Source of the DNA: Bacteroidales bacterium
GTDB taxonomy: Bacteria; Bacteroidota; Bacteroidia; Bacteroidales; WCHB1-69
Direction of reading: 5' to 3'
DNA: 35,930 nt
Assembly: GCA_023229985.1 (NCBI GenBank)
Contig: JALNYF010000017.1
Location: 1-35,930 of the forward strand
The notes below the pieces were generated by a model. That model saw only the letters and a list, made by a program, of their open reading frames with translations, ran no database searches and had not been told where the DNA came from. This document shows positions 17,250 through 25,729 of this stretch, piece after piece (position 1 is the first letter of the stretch; every line of letters begins with the position of its first letter). Made by a program: the position numbers and the translations under genes.

Positions 17250-19925
17250 ATGAGAAAAATTGCTGTCTTTATCACCACTTGTTTTTTCCTCAGCTCCCTT
17301 CTTTTTGCTCAAAATACCGGTATCATTCCTACGCCGCAAAGTGTCTCCTATCAATCCGGGACCTTCATCTGGGACGACAATATTGTCCTTGATTTCGATT
17401 CGGAAATTCAGGACAAGACCCTTATTTTACAGGAATATGAAACATTGCGTGGGACCAAAGCGGTTACCAGCGAAATGACAAAAAAAAGCGACAAACGGCG
17501 AGTTATTCGCTTTATGTTGGTGCAGCACCTGCCCATTGCACACCATGCAGACCAAGGTTATACCATTGAAATAACTGAAAAAGAAATAGTTATAAAAGCC
17601 GTCAATTCTACCGGTATTTTATATGGATGGCACAGTCTAAAACAAATTCATCGTTTCAAAATGCGCCAATATTATGCCAAGGAGTTTCCATTGGAAATTC
17701 CGTGCATGAGCATTGTTGATTATCCTTTGCTGGAATACAGAGGTTGGATGGATGACATCAGCCGGGGACCAATTCCAACACTTGATTTTTTGAAAAAACA
17801 GGTCATTATCTTATCGGAATTTAAGCTTAATTTTTTTACTTTATATACAGAAAATACTTTTCAAACTACCTCCTACCCCGATATGGCACCGCAAGATGCC
17901 CTTACTCCCGAGGAGATCAAGGAATTGGAACAATTTGCCAAGCGATATCACGTGCAACTTATTGGTAATCAGCAATGTTTTGCCCACATGGAGAAAATTT
18001 TGCAGAATCCGTTTTATCATGAGCTCGCAGACAGTCCCTACAACCTCAACCCGGGAAATCCAGAAATTTATTCGTTTTTAAACCAAATTCTAAAAGAAGA
18101 AGCTGCGTGCTACAGTTCGCCATGGTTTAATATTAACTGCGATGAAACCGAAGCATTGGGAACGGGCAAAGGCGCGGATTATATAGCCCAAGTCGGCGTG
18201 GAAGAAGCTTATTCGCGCCACATTGACAGCTTGCACGGAATCTTGTCGAGTTATGGCAAAAGAATGATGATGTGGGGAGATATTGCATTGAAATACAATA
18301 CTATACGAGAACGCCTCCCCAACGACATCATCATGTTGGTTTGGAGTTACGTGCCTGCCGATCATTTTACCGAAATGATTATTCCGTTCAAAAAGGCGGG
18401 ATTTGATTTTATGGTTGCCTCGGGCGTGAGCATGTGGAGCACGGTTTTCCCAAGCATGGAGAGTTATTTGAAAAATATTGCCAATTTTGCACGCGACGGC
18501 TACAACAACGGTGCCATGGGACTTCTCAATACAGCGTGGGACGATTCCGGCGAATCGCTCTTCAACAGCGCGTGGCATGCCTTGATATGGGGCGCGGAAA
18601 TGTCGTGGAAACCCATTGTTAATGAAGATAATATGGCAGCCGAACAAGAACGCCAAACCCGCATCGAATCTTTTAATCATAACTTCAATTACCAATTCTT
18701 TCACTACTACAACGATGATGTTTTGATTACCGATTATTTGGCACTGCTGTCGCAATTTGAAAAAGCACCATTCGGCGAGCTTTATCAATTTGGCTCTTTA
18801 TGGAACACCCACCCCACACAATTTTTTCCATCAGAAATTGATGCAACCGCCGAAGCCAATACCGAAAACGCCTCTTTTGCCACGGTGGGCGTTTTAGAAC
18901 AGCTGCGGTTGATTCTCGAAGATGAAAGTAATTATGAACATCCCGAAATTCTTTATTGCGCCAAATATGCAGTGAATAGAATTTATATTAACTTATTAAT
19001 CAATAAATTAAAGTTTAATTTATACGAATACTACAAACTGCCGAATGAGGATAACAATAAATTGATTCAAGCCTCCATTCAGGATTTATTACCCGTTATT
19101 CATGACCTAAAAAATGAATATCTGCAATTATGGCGAAAGGAAAACCGCTCTTATTGGTGCGAAACGAATATGAAAAAATACGACCAATTAGCGACGACAT
19201 TGCAAAATATCAAGCAACAGATATTTATTACGACCACGCTTTCCAAAGGGAACAAAGTTGAAGTGCACCTCCGTACTCTTTTCAATGACGCCCCCATTTA
19301 CTACACTACCGATGGCAGTGAACCCGACAAATATTCCCAACCATACGAACGACCATTTGTGATTGAAGAATCGTGCGTTGTCAAAGCAAAGACCGTACAA
19401 CCGTTTGGTAATGAGCTGACTATAGAAAAATACATTCTGAGTCACAAAGGCATTGGAGCATTAAGGAAACTCCATACGGCATATAGTAATTATCGGTCAA
19501 GTTATAGTGGGGGCGGCGATGCAGCCTTATTGGACGGAATTGTGGGGAGCAGCAACTACAAAGACGGAAAATGGCAAGGTTATCAAGGAGTTCCCATTGA
19601 TGTTGAAATGGATTTTTATGAAAAAATCAAAATCGACAACATCACCGTGCATTTTTTGCAAAACTTTTACGATTGGATATTGGCACCGGAAGATGTGGAG
19701 ATATACACTTCGCAAGACGGGAAATCATATCAATTACTTCGCAAAGAACACTTTGATATTGAACAAATTAGCGGTACAAAAATTGGATCGCTCGGAGTAA
19801 AAGATTTGAAATGCGAAACACAATATTTAAGAATTGTCGTTCCCAATCCGGGCGTATTGCCTGCTGAACACCCGGGCGCAGGAAGCGATTCCTTTATTTT
19901 TGTTGATGAAATAATTATCAAATAA
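17250..19925 (+). CDS. Secreted family 20 glycoside hydrolase (beta-N-acetylhexosaminidase-like) with C-terminal chitobiase-type and F5/8-type domains
   Basis: About 891 residues from the ATG at 17250, chosen because it gives a clean signal peptide (MRKIAVFITTCFFLSSLLFA before Q); an in-frame ATG at 17217 would add 11 residues. Domains in order: GH20b zincin-like N-terminal domain (about 25-150, GIIPTPQSVSYQSG); a catalytic GH20 barrel (about 165-480) opening EYRGWMDDISRGPIPTLDF, with the Asp-Glu catalytic pair D298-E299 in FNINCDETEALGTGKG; a helical region; a chitobiase-type C-terminal domain (IYYTTDGSEPDKYSQPY); and a discoidin/F5-8-like carbohydrate-binding domain at the end. It probably removes terminal N-acetylhexosamine from glycans; the substrate is not known. 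No T9SS tail is seen, so it is probably periplasmic or outer-membrane associated. Confidence 0.88.
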   Translation: MRKIAVFITTCFFLSSLLFAQNTGIIPTPQSVSYQSGTFIWDDNIVLDFDSEIQDKTLILQEYETLRGTKAVTSEMTKKSDKRRVIRFMLVQHLPIAHHADQGYTIEITEKEIVIKAVNSTGILYGWHSLKQIHRFKMRQYYAKEFPLEIPCMSIVDYPLLEYRGWMDDISRGPIPTLDFLKKQVIILSEFKLNFFTLYTENTFQTTSYPDMAPQDALTPEEIKELEQFAKRYHVQLIGNQQCFAHMEKILQNPFYHELADSPYNLNPGNPEIYSFLNQILKEEAACYSSPWFNINCDETEALGTGKGADYIAQVGVEEAYSRHIDSLHGILSSYGKRMMMWGDIALKYNTIRERLPNDIIMLVWSYVPADHFTEMIIPFKKAGFDFMVASGVSMWSTVFPSMESYLKNIANFARDGYNNGAMGLLNTAWDDSGESLFNSAWHALIWGAEMSWKPIVNEDNMAAEQERQTRIESFNHNFNYQFFHYYNDDVLITDYLALLSQFEKAPFGELYQFGSLWNTHPTQFFPSEIDATAEANTENASFATVGVLEQLRLILEDESNYEHPEILYCAKYAVNRIYINLLINKLKFNLYEYYKLPNEDNNKLIQASIQDLLPVIHDLKNEYLQLWRKENRSYWCETNMKKYDQLATTLQNIKQQIFITTTLSKGNKVEVHLRTLFNDAPIYYTTDGSEPDKYSQPYERPFVIEESCVVKAKTVQPFGNELTIEKYILSHKGIGALRKLHTAYSNYRSSYSGGGDAALLDGIVGSSNYKDGKWQGYQGVPIDVEMDFYEKIKIDNITVHFLQNFYDWILAPEDVEIYTSQDGKSYQLLRKEHFDIEQISGTKIGSLGVKDLKCETQYLRIVVPNPGVLPAEHPGAGSDSFIFVDEIIIK

Positions 19926-19926
19926 A

Positions 19927-20376
19927 ATGGATTTTTTTTCTGACGAATACTATATGAAAATGGCGCTTGCAGAAGCGGAGGAAGCGCTTATGCAAAATGA
20001 AGTACCTATTGGTGCAGTCATTGTGCTGAATGATAAAATCATTGGACGCGGACATAATCTGACGCAAAATCTTCATGATGTTTCGGCGCATGCAGAAATG
20101 CAAGCCATTACCGCAGCAGCCAATTTTTTGGGCGCAAAGTATTTGAATGATTGCACTTTATACGTTACTTTAGAACCATGCATCATGTGCGCGGGTGCCA
20201 TCGCGTGGGCGCAAATGGGAAAAGTGGTGTGGGCGGCTACGGATCCAAAAAAAGGTTTTTCCCTGACTAATTATCCCATTTTACACCCCAAAACAATCGT
20301 CAAAAAAGGAGTTTTAGCTGCGGAAAGCGAATCTATACTCAAAAAATTCTTTGCCCAAAAAAGAAGAAATTTATAA
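19927..20376 (+). CDS. tadA: tRNA-specific adenosine deaminase
   Basis: A 149-residue zinc-dependent deaminase that converts A34 to inosine in the anticodon of tRNA-Arg(ACG). The catalytic motif is complete: H55-A-E57 (SAHAEMQ) with the proton-shuttling glutamate, and P-C85-IM-C88 (LEPCIMCAGAIAW) as the other zinc ligands. NEVPIGAVIV and GRGHN are also typical. It begins 1 base after the hexosaminidase stop codon, so it is translated from the same message. No Shine-Dalgarno sequence precedes it. Confidence 0.95.
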   Translation: MDFFSDEYYMKMALAEAEEALMQNEVPIGAVIVLNDKIIGRGHNLTQNLHDVSAHAEMQAITAAANFLGAKYLNDCTLYVTLEPCIMCAGAIAWAQMGKVVWAATDPKKGFSLTNYPILHPKTIVKKGVLAAESESILKKFFAQKRRNL

Positions 20377-20415
20377 TTTACTCTATTTTTACACGTTAGT
20401 AATGAAAATATTGGT

Positions 20416-21198
20416 ATGAAAAGAATCATTTTACTGTTTTTTACTGTTTTTTTGATAACAACCTGCTACTCACAACGATTCATCGGTTCGGTCATAGCTG
20501 GTATGAATCTTTCACAAGTGGATGGAGATGAGGTATACGGATTCCATAAGGCGGGGTTTAACGGCGGAGCATCGGTGATGTTGCCCCTTGACGCTCGATT
20601 CAAATGGTTTGCAACCGTTGAGTTATTATATTCACAAAGAGGATCTTACAGAAGTGCGTGGCGGGCTAACGATAGTCTGAGCCCCTCTGAGCACATTGTG
20701 AATGAGGATAATTCCATACCGTTCAATGATAAGATTAAGTACAAATTGAATTTGGATTATGTGGAGGTTCCCATTGTTTTCCATTACGAAGATTTTCGTA
20801 CCGGATGGGCATTGGGAGCGGGATTTTCGTGGGGCAGATTGGTGTATGCCAAAGAGATTGAAAATGGCTGGACCACCACTACCAACATTCGTTCAAAAAC
20901 ATATACCACCAATGACTGGAGTGTACTTGCGGATTTAAAAATTAAAATTTGGAAAGGTGTGAAATTGAATGTTCGCTATCAATACTCTTTTGTTCCGATA
21001 CGTGAACGCAATTTTGAATACAAACAACCCGATGGGACCATTGATAAAACAGAGTTACGTAAACAATATCACAGTGTCATTTCTTTCCGTTTGATATACT
21101 CTTTTAATGAAAAGTACATTAAAAATAGTGAGTGGATCAAAGGTGGCAAGAATGGACCGAGATGGATTCGTGATACTTCTAAGAGTTTTTATAAATAA
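20416..21198 (+). CDS. Outer-membrane beta-barrel protein (porin-like, unknown function)
   Basis: A 260-residue protein with a signal peptide (IILLFFTVFLITTCYS before Q) and alternating amphipathic beta strands rich in Tyr, Trp and Gly (FIGSVIAGMNLSQVDG, WFATVELLYSQRGSYR, WALGAGFSWGRLVY, VKLNVRYQYSFVPI, VISFRLIYSF), as in small 8-10 stranded OMP_b-brl_2 barrels of Bacteroidota. It lacks clear similarity to PorT, the T9SS member of this fold class. A basic C-terminal tail after the last strand (about 235-260, KNGPRWIRDTSKSFYK) is unusual for a barrel, which normally ends in an aromatic strand. The DUF2148 gene follows after 8 bases. Confidence 0.75.
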   Translation: MKRIILLFFTVFLITTCYSQRFIGSVIAGMNLSQVDGDEVYGFHKAGFNGGASVMLPLDARFKWFATVELLYSQRGSYRSAWRANDSLSPSEHIVNEDNSIPFNDKIKYKLNLDYVEVPIVFHYEDFRTGWALGAGFSWGRLVYAKEIENGWTTTTNIRSKTYTTNDWSVLADLKIKIWKGVKLNVRYQYSFVPIRERNFEYKQPDGTIDKTELRKQYHSVISFRLIYSFNEKYIKNSEWIKGGKNGPRWIRDTSKSFYK

Positions 21199-21206
21199 AA
21201 TAAGTT

Positions 21207-21728
21207 ATGATCATTGATGAACGCACCCAGCGCGCAACACAGATAATAGAAGCAGCCATGCGCATGATGACGGCAGCCCGAACTGCTCCCAAAGCACGCG
21301 GCATTGACATTATCGAAACTATCTGTCTTACTGATAATGAGATAGATAAACTATCGAAAAAAATGCACGCGATGTTTACCGTGAATAATATGCCGTTTTT
21401 TGAACGCGATGCGGAGAACATCAAGCAAGCCGGGGCAATTGTTCTCATTGGAACCAAATCATCACCGATGGGACTTAATTGTGGGTATTGCGGGCATCCG
21501 GCTTGTGCCCAAAAACCGGAGAACACACCTTGCACTTTCAATTCCATCGACTTGGGAATAGCCATCGGTTCGGCCACTGCCACTGCCGCTGACCTTCGGG
21601 TAGATTGTCGGGTTATGTTTTCTGCCGGCGCCGCTGCCCATCTACTGAACCTTCTGCCTGATTGTGAGACGGTTATTGCCATTCCTATCAGTATTAGCAG
21701 CAAGAATCCATTTTTTGATAGAAAGTAA
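21207..21728 (+). CDS. DUF2148 ferredoxin-like domain protein
   Basis: A 173-residue cytoplasmic protein of the DUF2148 family, whose function is unknown. The N-terminal half is helical (RTAPKARGIDIIET is family-typical). A four-cysteine cluster C92-x2-C95-x4-C100-x8-C109 (CGYCGHPACAQ to TPC) probably binds an iron-sulfur cluster. The C-terminal part shows SIDLGIAIGSATATAADLRVDCRVM, and the end NPFFDRK is typical of the family. Its gene is 8 bases after the beta-barrel gene and converges with the M28 peptidase gene, leaving a 25-base gap without a visible hairpin. Confidence 0.88.
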   Translation: MIIDERTQRATQIIEAAMRMMTAARTAPKARGIDIIETICLTDNEIDKLSKKMHAMFTVNNMPFFERDAENIKQAGAIVLIGTKSSPMGLNCGYCGHPACAQKPENTPCTFNSIDLGIAIGSATATAADLRVDCRVMFSAGAAAHLLNLLPDCETVIAIPISISSKNPFFDRK

Positions 21729-21753
21729 ACAACAATCTCCCCCCGGAATCAAC

Positions 21754-23076
21754 CTATAAGGATAAATCGCTGATGAGGGAACTGATGAGTTTAAAAATCC
21801 CTTCATACGCATCCAAGGAACAGTTTGCACAGGTATCGGTATAATTGTGATAACCGCCGGATCTGCCACCTAACACATAGATGAAAATGGCAGGACAATG
21901 AGCACTGAACGGGTAATGGTCGCTATTTGCTGCATTTGGCCGCTGTTTGACATCCGTTACAAAATGATTTTTCTCATTGATTATCAACATTTTATCGTAA
22001 AATGGTTTGGTATTTTCACTCTGTGCGTTGACCACCATAATTCCATCATTACCGCCACAAAACATATCCAGATTAATGAGTAATTTAACCTTGTCGAATG
22101 GGAATAGTGGATTTTTTTCAAAATAGTTCGAGCCTTTTAAACCGCTTTCTTCTCCACTAAATAGGAGAAAAACAGTCGTATAAGCGGGTGGATTTTGTTC
22201 AAAATAGCGTGCAAAATCCAAGACGGCTGCTACTCCGCTCGCATTATCGTGAACACCCGGGAAAATCACCGAATCTCCCATGCATCCCAAGTGGTCGTAA
22301 TGAGCCGTCAGCACAACAAAACTGTCAGGAACGGTTGTTCCCTCAAAAGCAAAACAGACATTTTGAGTTTGTTTGGTAATAAAATCGTTGGTAAAATCAA
22401 TGTATGCCGTTTTAATTTTTTTGCGGATGAGATCTTGTTTCACATAAATGAGGGCATAATTTCGTTCATAATCATTATTGGAAAGTCCCCAAACGGGCAG
22501 TGCGTCCACGCCTATTAAAATTCCGGCACTTTGAAACGGGTTATTGTATTCCAAGGAGCGAATGGCTTTTTGCAGCTGTTTTATGTTGTTTTCATCCTTA
22601 CATTGTAAATGAACGGCATCAATATAGACCACACTATTATATAATACCTCTTTATTTTTTTGTCTAAAATTTTCCAAGGCATCATCGCTCAATAATATTT
22701 TAGCCGATACGCGGATAATAGGAGTTTGTTGATGCAACGAGTGCGAAAATGGGGCAATTCGATAATCATCAAAAGGGTTTAATAATTTTCCGTTAATGGA
22801 AAAAGTAACAGCTCCTTCCATATTATGCGACTTAAAAGAATATTTTTGGAAACCATTTTCTGCCAATGGCATGGCGTGCAAAGCAGCCAATTCTTTACGG
22901 ATATATTCGGCGGCTTTCAATTCCCCGCCGTAGCAATTCCCGCGGCCGTACATTTCGGGAGAACCAAGTTGGGTAATATGTTTACGAACGAAATTGGAAT
23001 CTTGTGCCGAAAGCGAAAAGTGAGTAACACAAAACAGAAGTGCCCCAATAATACTTATATGGAATATTCTTCCCAT
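21754..23076 (-). CDS. Exported M28-family zinc peptidase
   Basis: A 440-residue protein with a signal peptide (IIGALLFCVTHFSLSA before Q) and a C-terminal M28 aminopeptidase fold. Zinc ligands and catalytic residues are visible in order: His in TAHYDHLG, D277 in GVHDNASGVAA, the Glu-Glu of FSGEESGLKG, Asp in LINLDMF, and the last His in NSDHYPF. A PA-like or accessory segment lies between about residues 110 and 240. Likely role: release of N-terminal amino acids from peptides in the periplasm or at the cell surface. Its start overlaps the end of the PHP gene by 22 bases, so the two are translationally coupled. Confidence 0.9.
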   Translation of the reverse strand: MGRIFHISIIGALLFCVTHFSLSAQDSNFVRKHITQLGSPEMYGRGNCYGGELKAAEYIRKELAALHAMPLAENGFQKYSFKSHNMEGAVTFSINGKLLNPFDDYRIAPFSHSLHQQTPIIRVSAKILLSDDALENFRQKNKEVLYNSVVYIDAVHLQCKDENNIKQLQKAIRSLEYNNPFQSAGILIGVDALPVWGLSNNDYERNYALIYVKQDLIRKKIKTAYIDFTNDFITKQTQNVCFAFEGTTVPDSFVVLTAHYDHLGCMGDSVIFPGVHDNASGVAAVLDFARYFEQNPPAYTTVFLLFSGEESGLKGSNYFEKNPLFPFDKVKLLINLDMFCGGNDGIMVVNAQSENTKPFYDKMLIINEKNHFVTDVKQRPNAANSDHYPFSAHCPAIFIYVLGGRSGGYHNYTDTCANCSLDAYEGIFKLISSLISDLSL

Positions 23077-23891
23077 TTCCCTTGTTTTAAATACATTAAT
23101 TGATAAATGCCAAAAGAGCGAAGTTTTTGTATGGTAGCCTCATAGCACATGGATAGTTCTTCCGATTGATGTGCATCGGAGCTGATGACCATAGGAATCT
23201 TCAACTTACTGATTTTTTGTAAAATATAATCTGACGGATAAAAATCGGGACACCGTTTTTTGTAAATGCCACGGGAATTGATTTCAACAATAAGTGCTTT
23301 TTGCTTAATCAGTTCAAGGCTGTGGTCAACTAAGCGCAGATACCAATCTTCCGATTCGGTAAAAAACCGTTTTTGGTTGTGCATTTTAATTTTATCCAAG
23401 TGAGCAATTATATCAAAATGCTGTGTTTCAATCATTTCAAATGTTTGTTCCCAAAATGCGGAGACGGCTTTTTTAATATCGTGATGGAACAAATCTGCAA
23501 GTCCGTTGTCGTAAGTCTCAATTTTAGAGCCATCGATGAACCATAATTGACTTGAATCTTGCGGTTTAACTAAATGGACTCCCCCAATGATATAATCCAA
23601 ATGATACTGTTTTTGAAAATCGCTAAAAGGACGGGTAATACCCGGAATAAAATCGCATTCCAAAGCGGTAAAAAGTTGGAGTTCCGGATATTGTACTTTA
23701 AGTTGCTGAATTTCTGCAATATAATCAGGAATCTTCTCTTCTTTGATGCCGAAATCATTTTCGAAAGAAACGGGGGAATGCGAGGAGAAACCCAACTGAT
23801 CAAAATGTAGTCGGCTAGCTTCTTCTACGAAACGAAAGAGCATCTCTTTCCCATCGCAATAAGTAGAATGAGTATGATAATTACATTTCAT
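23055..23891 (-). CDS. PHP-domain histidinol-phosphatase-like phosphoesterase
   Basis: A 278-residue cytoplasmic PHP-fold metal-dependent phosphatase, closest in layout to the HisK/HisJ type of histidinol-phosphatase. Metal-binding motifs: H6-T-H8 in NYHTHSTYCDG, GFSSHSP, ALECDFIPG, GGVHLV, AHLDKIKMHN, VEINSRGI and SSDAHQSEEL. No other histidine biosynthesis gene is in the window, so the substrate may differ. It sits 15 bases after a beta-barrel gene and overlaps the M28 peptidase by 22 bases. Confidence 0.87.
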   Translation of the reverse strand: MKCNYHTHSTYCDGKEMLFRFVEEASRLHFDQLGFSSHSPVSFENDFGIKEEKIPDYIAEIQQLKVQYPELQLFTALECDFIPGITRPFSDFQKQYHLDYIIGGVHLVKPQDSSQLWFIDGSKIETYDNGLADLFHHDIKKAVSAFWEQTFEMIETQHFDIIAHLDKIKMHNQKRFFTESEDWYLRLVDHSLELIKQKALIVEINSRGIYKKRCPDFYPSDYILQKISKLKIPMVISSDAHQSEELSMCYEATIQKLRSFGIYQLMYLKQGKWEEYSI

Positions 23892-23906
23892 TTTTACACG
23901 GAGAAG

Positions 23907-24440
23907 CTAAAAAGTATATCGAGCACTGATATTAAAGAAGTTATAATCAAAATAAGGATCGGTGCCATAGCGATTGGAGAAAAGGAAAAATCCCGGGCGG
24001 ATATCACCCTGCAAACTGAGGGGTATGTTGGAGAATTTATACTCAACTCCGCCGATAAGATTGACTCCCGAAACAAAGCTTGAAATGGTTTTATATTCCC
24101 GAATGTCATTGATTTCGAAAACAAGATGGTGAGAATTGGCGTAACCCAGATTCAAACCAGCACCGATGAACCAATAGAAACCATTTTTGGCTGCTTTTTC
24201 ATACATAAAATTAGGGTTGATGGTAAAAACTGTCGGCATATTCTTGGCAACATATAGAAAATGGAATCCGAGGTCAGCCTGAATAGCAAAATTATCTACC
24301 GGAACCATTTTAAAAGTAATACCGTTCACAAAACCGAGAACGCCGCCAATGCTATAGTTGTAGGGACGCGCTTGTCTTTGCGCCATGGCAGAGAATCCCA
24401 TAATGCCAATCAACAGACAAAATATAAACTTCTTTTTCAT
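23907..24440 (-). CDS. Small outer-membrane beta-barrel protein
   Basis: A 177-residue protein with a clear signal peptide (FIFCLLIGIMGFSAMA before Q) and about eight amphipathic strands (GGVLGFVNGITFKMV, FAIQADLGFHFLYV, GFYWFIGAGLNLGYA, FVSGVNLIGGVEYKF, LSLQGDIRPGFFLF). It ends in the aromatic strand NFFNISARYTF, whose C-terminal Phe is the usual recognition signal for the Bam complex. Function unknown. It is the first gene of the minus-strand run that includes the PHP phosphatase and M28 peptidase, with a -7 box 24 bases before its start codon. Confidence 0.82.
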   Translation of the reverse strand: MKKKFIFCLLIGIMGFSAMAQRQARPYNYSIGGVLGFVNGITFKMVPVDNFAIQADLGFHFLYVAKNMPTVFTINPNFMYEKAAKNGFYWFIGAGLNLGYANSHHLVFEINDIREYKTISSFVSGVNLIGGVEYKFSNIPLSLQGDIRPGFFLFSNRYGTDPYFDYNFFNISARYTF

Positions 24441-24463
24441 AATCTTATATTTTTTTAATGCCG

Positions 24464-24471
24464 CAAAGATA
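24464..24471 (-). promoter_or_regulatory. Putative -7 promoter box (TATCTTTG) for the beta-barrel/PHP/M28 run
   Basis: On the minus strand 24471-24464 reads TATCTTTG, matching TAnnTTTG, 24 bases before the start codon at 24440. No TTTG -33 box at standard spacing is seen. The rest of the divergent gap to 24720 is AT-rich and holds only the plus-strand boxes listed next. Confidence 0.55.
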
Positions 24472-24687
24472 CTTCATATCCAACAGAAAAACGACTCCAA
24501 CAGAAAAATCTTATAAACAATCATTATTTACTAAAAAGCAATTATTTAATCATAATAAGTTGAAATGAATAATCGTCCGAGAAAAAATCTACATTTTACC
24601 TCTCCTTCCTCTTTATTTTATAACTTTGCATGTTGAATCTATGATAAAAATATTTAGAACTGAGAAGAAAGTAATCCACAAATTTAG

Positions 24688-24695
24688 TATTTTTG
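24688..24695 (+). promoter_or_regulatory. Putative -7 promoter box (TATTTTTG) for the moxR run
   Basis: TATTTTTG matches TAnnTTTG and lies 26 bases before the moxR start, giving a short leader. A second match, TAACTTTG, lies at 24621-24628 and could be an alternative upstream start. Neither has a TTTG -33 box at 19-21 bases. Confidence 0.5.
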
Positions 24696-24720
24696 CAGGC
24701 TATTTTTAAACATCATACTT

Positions 24721-25716
24721 ATGAATAATACATTAGATATTAAAGAGTTAAACGAACGTATTCAAAAAGAAAGTTCATTTGTTGACCTCATTAATATAGA
24801 AATGGGGAAAGTCATTGTAGGGCAAAAATCGGTAGTTGAGCGATTAATGATTGGATTATTAGCCAATGGGCATATTCTGTTAGAAGGCGTCCCGGGATTA
24901 GCTAAAACATTAGCAATTAAAACATTAGCTAATATTATCCAAGCTAAATTCAGTCGTATTCAGTTTACACCCGACTTGCTACCTGCCGACTTGTTAGGTA
25001 CCATGATTTACAGTCAGCGAAAAGAAGAATTTGTCGTAAAAAAAGGGCCCATCTTTGCTAATTTTATACTGGCAGATGAGATCAATCGTGCGCCGGCGAA
25101 AGTGCAAAGTGCCTTGTTGGAAGCGATGCAGGAAAGGCAGGTCACTATTGGCGAAGAGACATACCCATTGAATGAGCCATTCTTGGTCATGGCAACTGAA
25201 AATCCCATAGAACAAGAAGGAACATATCCCTTACCGGAAGCGCAAGTCGATAGGTTTATGATGAAAGTGCTGGTCAACTATCCCAAGCAGGAAGAAGAAA
25301 AACAGATTTTAAGACAGCACCTGCTTTCAGAATTTCCTACTCCCAATAGTATCATAAGTCCGGAAGATATTATTCGCGCGCGGGCTGTTGTAAAAGAGGT
25401 TTATTTAGATGAAAAAATTGAGCAATATATTACCTCCATTGTTTTTGCTACCCGCTATCCGTCTGAATATAAATTGGAAAAATTTGCCGGCATGATTAGT
25501 TACGGCGGTTCCCCGCGTGCCACCATCAATCTTGCCTTGGCAGCCCAAGCCTACGCATTTATCAAACGCCGAGGCTATGTCATTCCAGAAGATGTGCGCG
25601 CCGTTTCCTACGATGTCCTTCGCCATCGTATCGGTCTGACCTACGAAGCCGAAGCCGAAAATATATCTACCACCGATATTATAGCAGAAGTATTGAATAC
25701 GGTTGAAGTACCATAG
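24721..25716 (+). CDS. MoxR-family AAA+ ATPase
   Basis: A 331-residue cytoplasmic ATPase of the MoxR family. The P-loop is LLEGVPGLAKT (K62), Walker B is FILADEINRAP (D119-E120), followed by KVQSALLEAMQERQVT and sensor 1 in MATENPIEQEGTYPLPEAQ. The C-terminal lid domain has YGGSPRATINLALAAQAYA. MoxR proteins act as chaperones for the partner VWA-domain protein encoded next door, here the DUF58 gene 13 bases downstream. In many Bacteroidota this pair opens a Bat aerotolerance operon, but the batA-batD genes are not here. Confidence 0.94.
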   Translation: MNNTLDIKELNERIQKESSFVDLINIEMGKVIVGQKSVVERLMIGLLANGHILLEGVPGLAKTLAIKTLANIIQAKFSRIQFTPDLLPADLLGTMIYSQRKEEFVVKKGPIFANFILADEINRAPAKVQSALLEAMQERQVTIGEETYPLNEPFLVMATENPIEQEGTYPLPEAQVDRFMMKVLVNYPKQEEEKQILRQHLLSEFPTPNSIISPEDIIRARAVVKEVYLDEKIEQYITSIVFATRYPSEYKLEKFAGMISYGGSPRATINLALAAQAYAFIKRRGYVIPEDVRAVSYDVLRHRIGLTYEAEAENISTTDIIAEVLNTVEVP

Positions 25717-25729
25717 AAAATAGCTAAAA

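Noticed and set aside
18090..18788. 232-codon minus-strand frame opposite the hexosaminidase gene
   Set aside because: Lies opposite the catalytic region of a clear GH20 protein; rich in His/Arg from reverse-complement codons, with no recognisable motif.
20416..21198. Beta-barrel gene considered as T9SS component PorT
   Set aside because: Only the general barrel pattern matches; no PorT-specific segment could be recognised, and a basic tail follows the last strand.
21729..21753. Possible terminator between the converging DUF2148 and M28 genes
   Set aside because: Only a C-run is present; no stem and no T-tract could be found.
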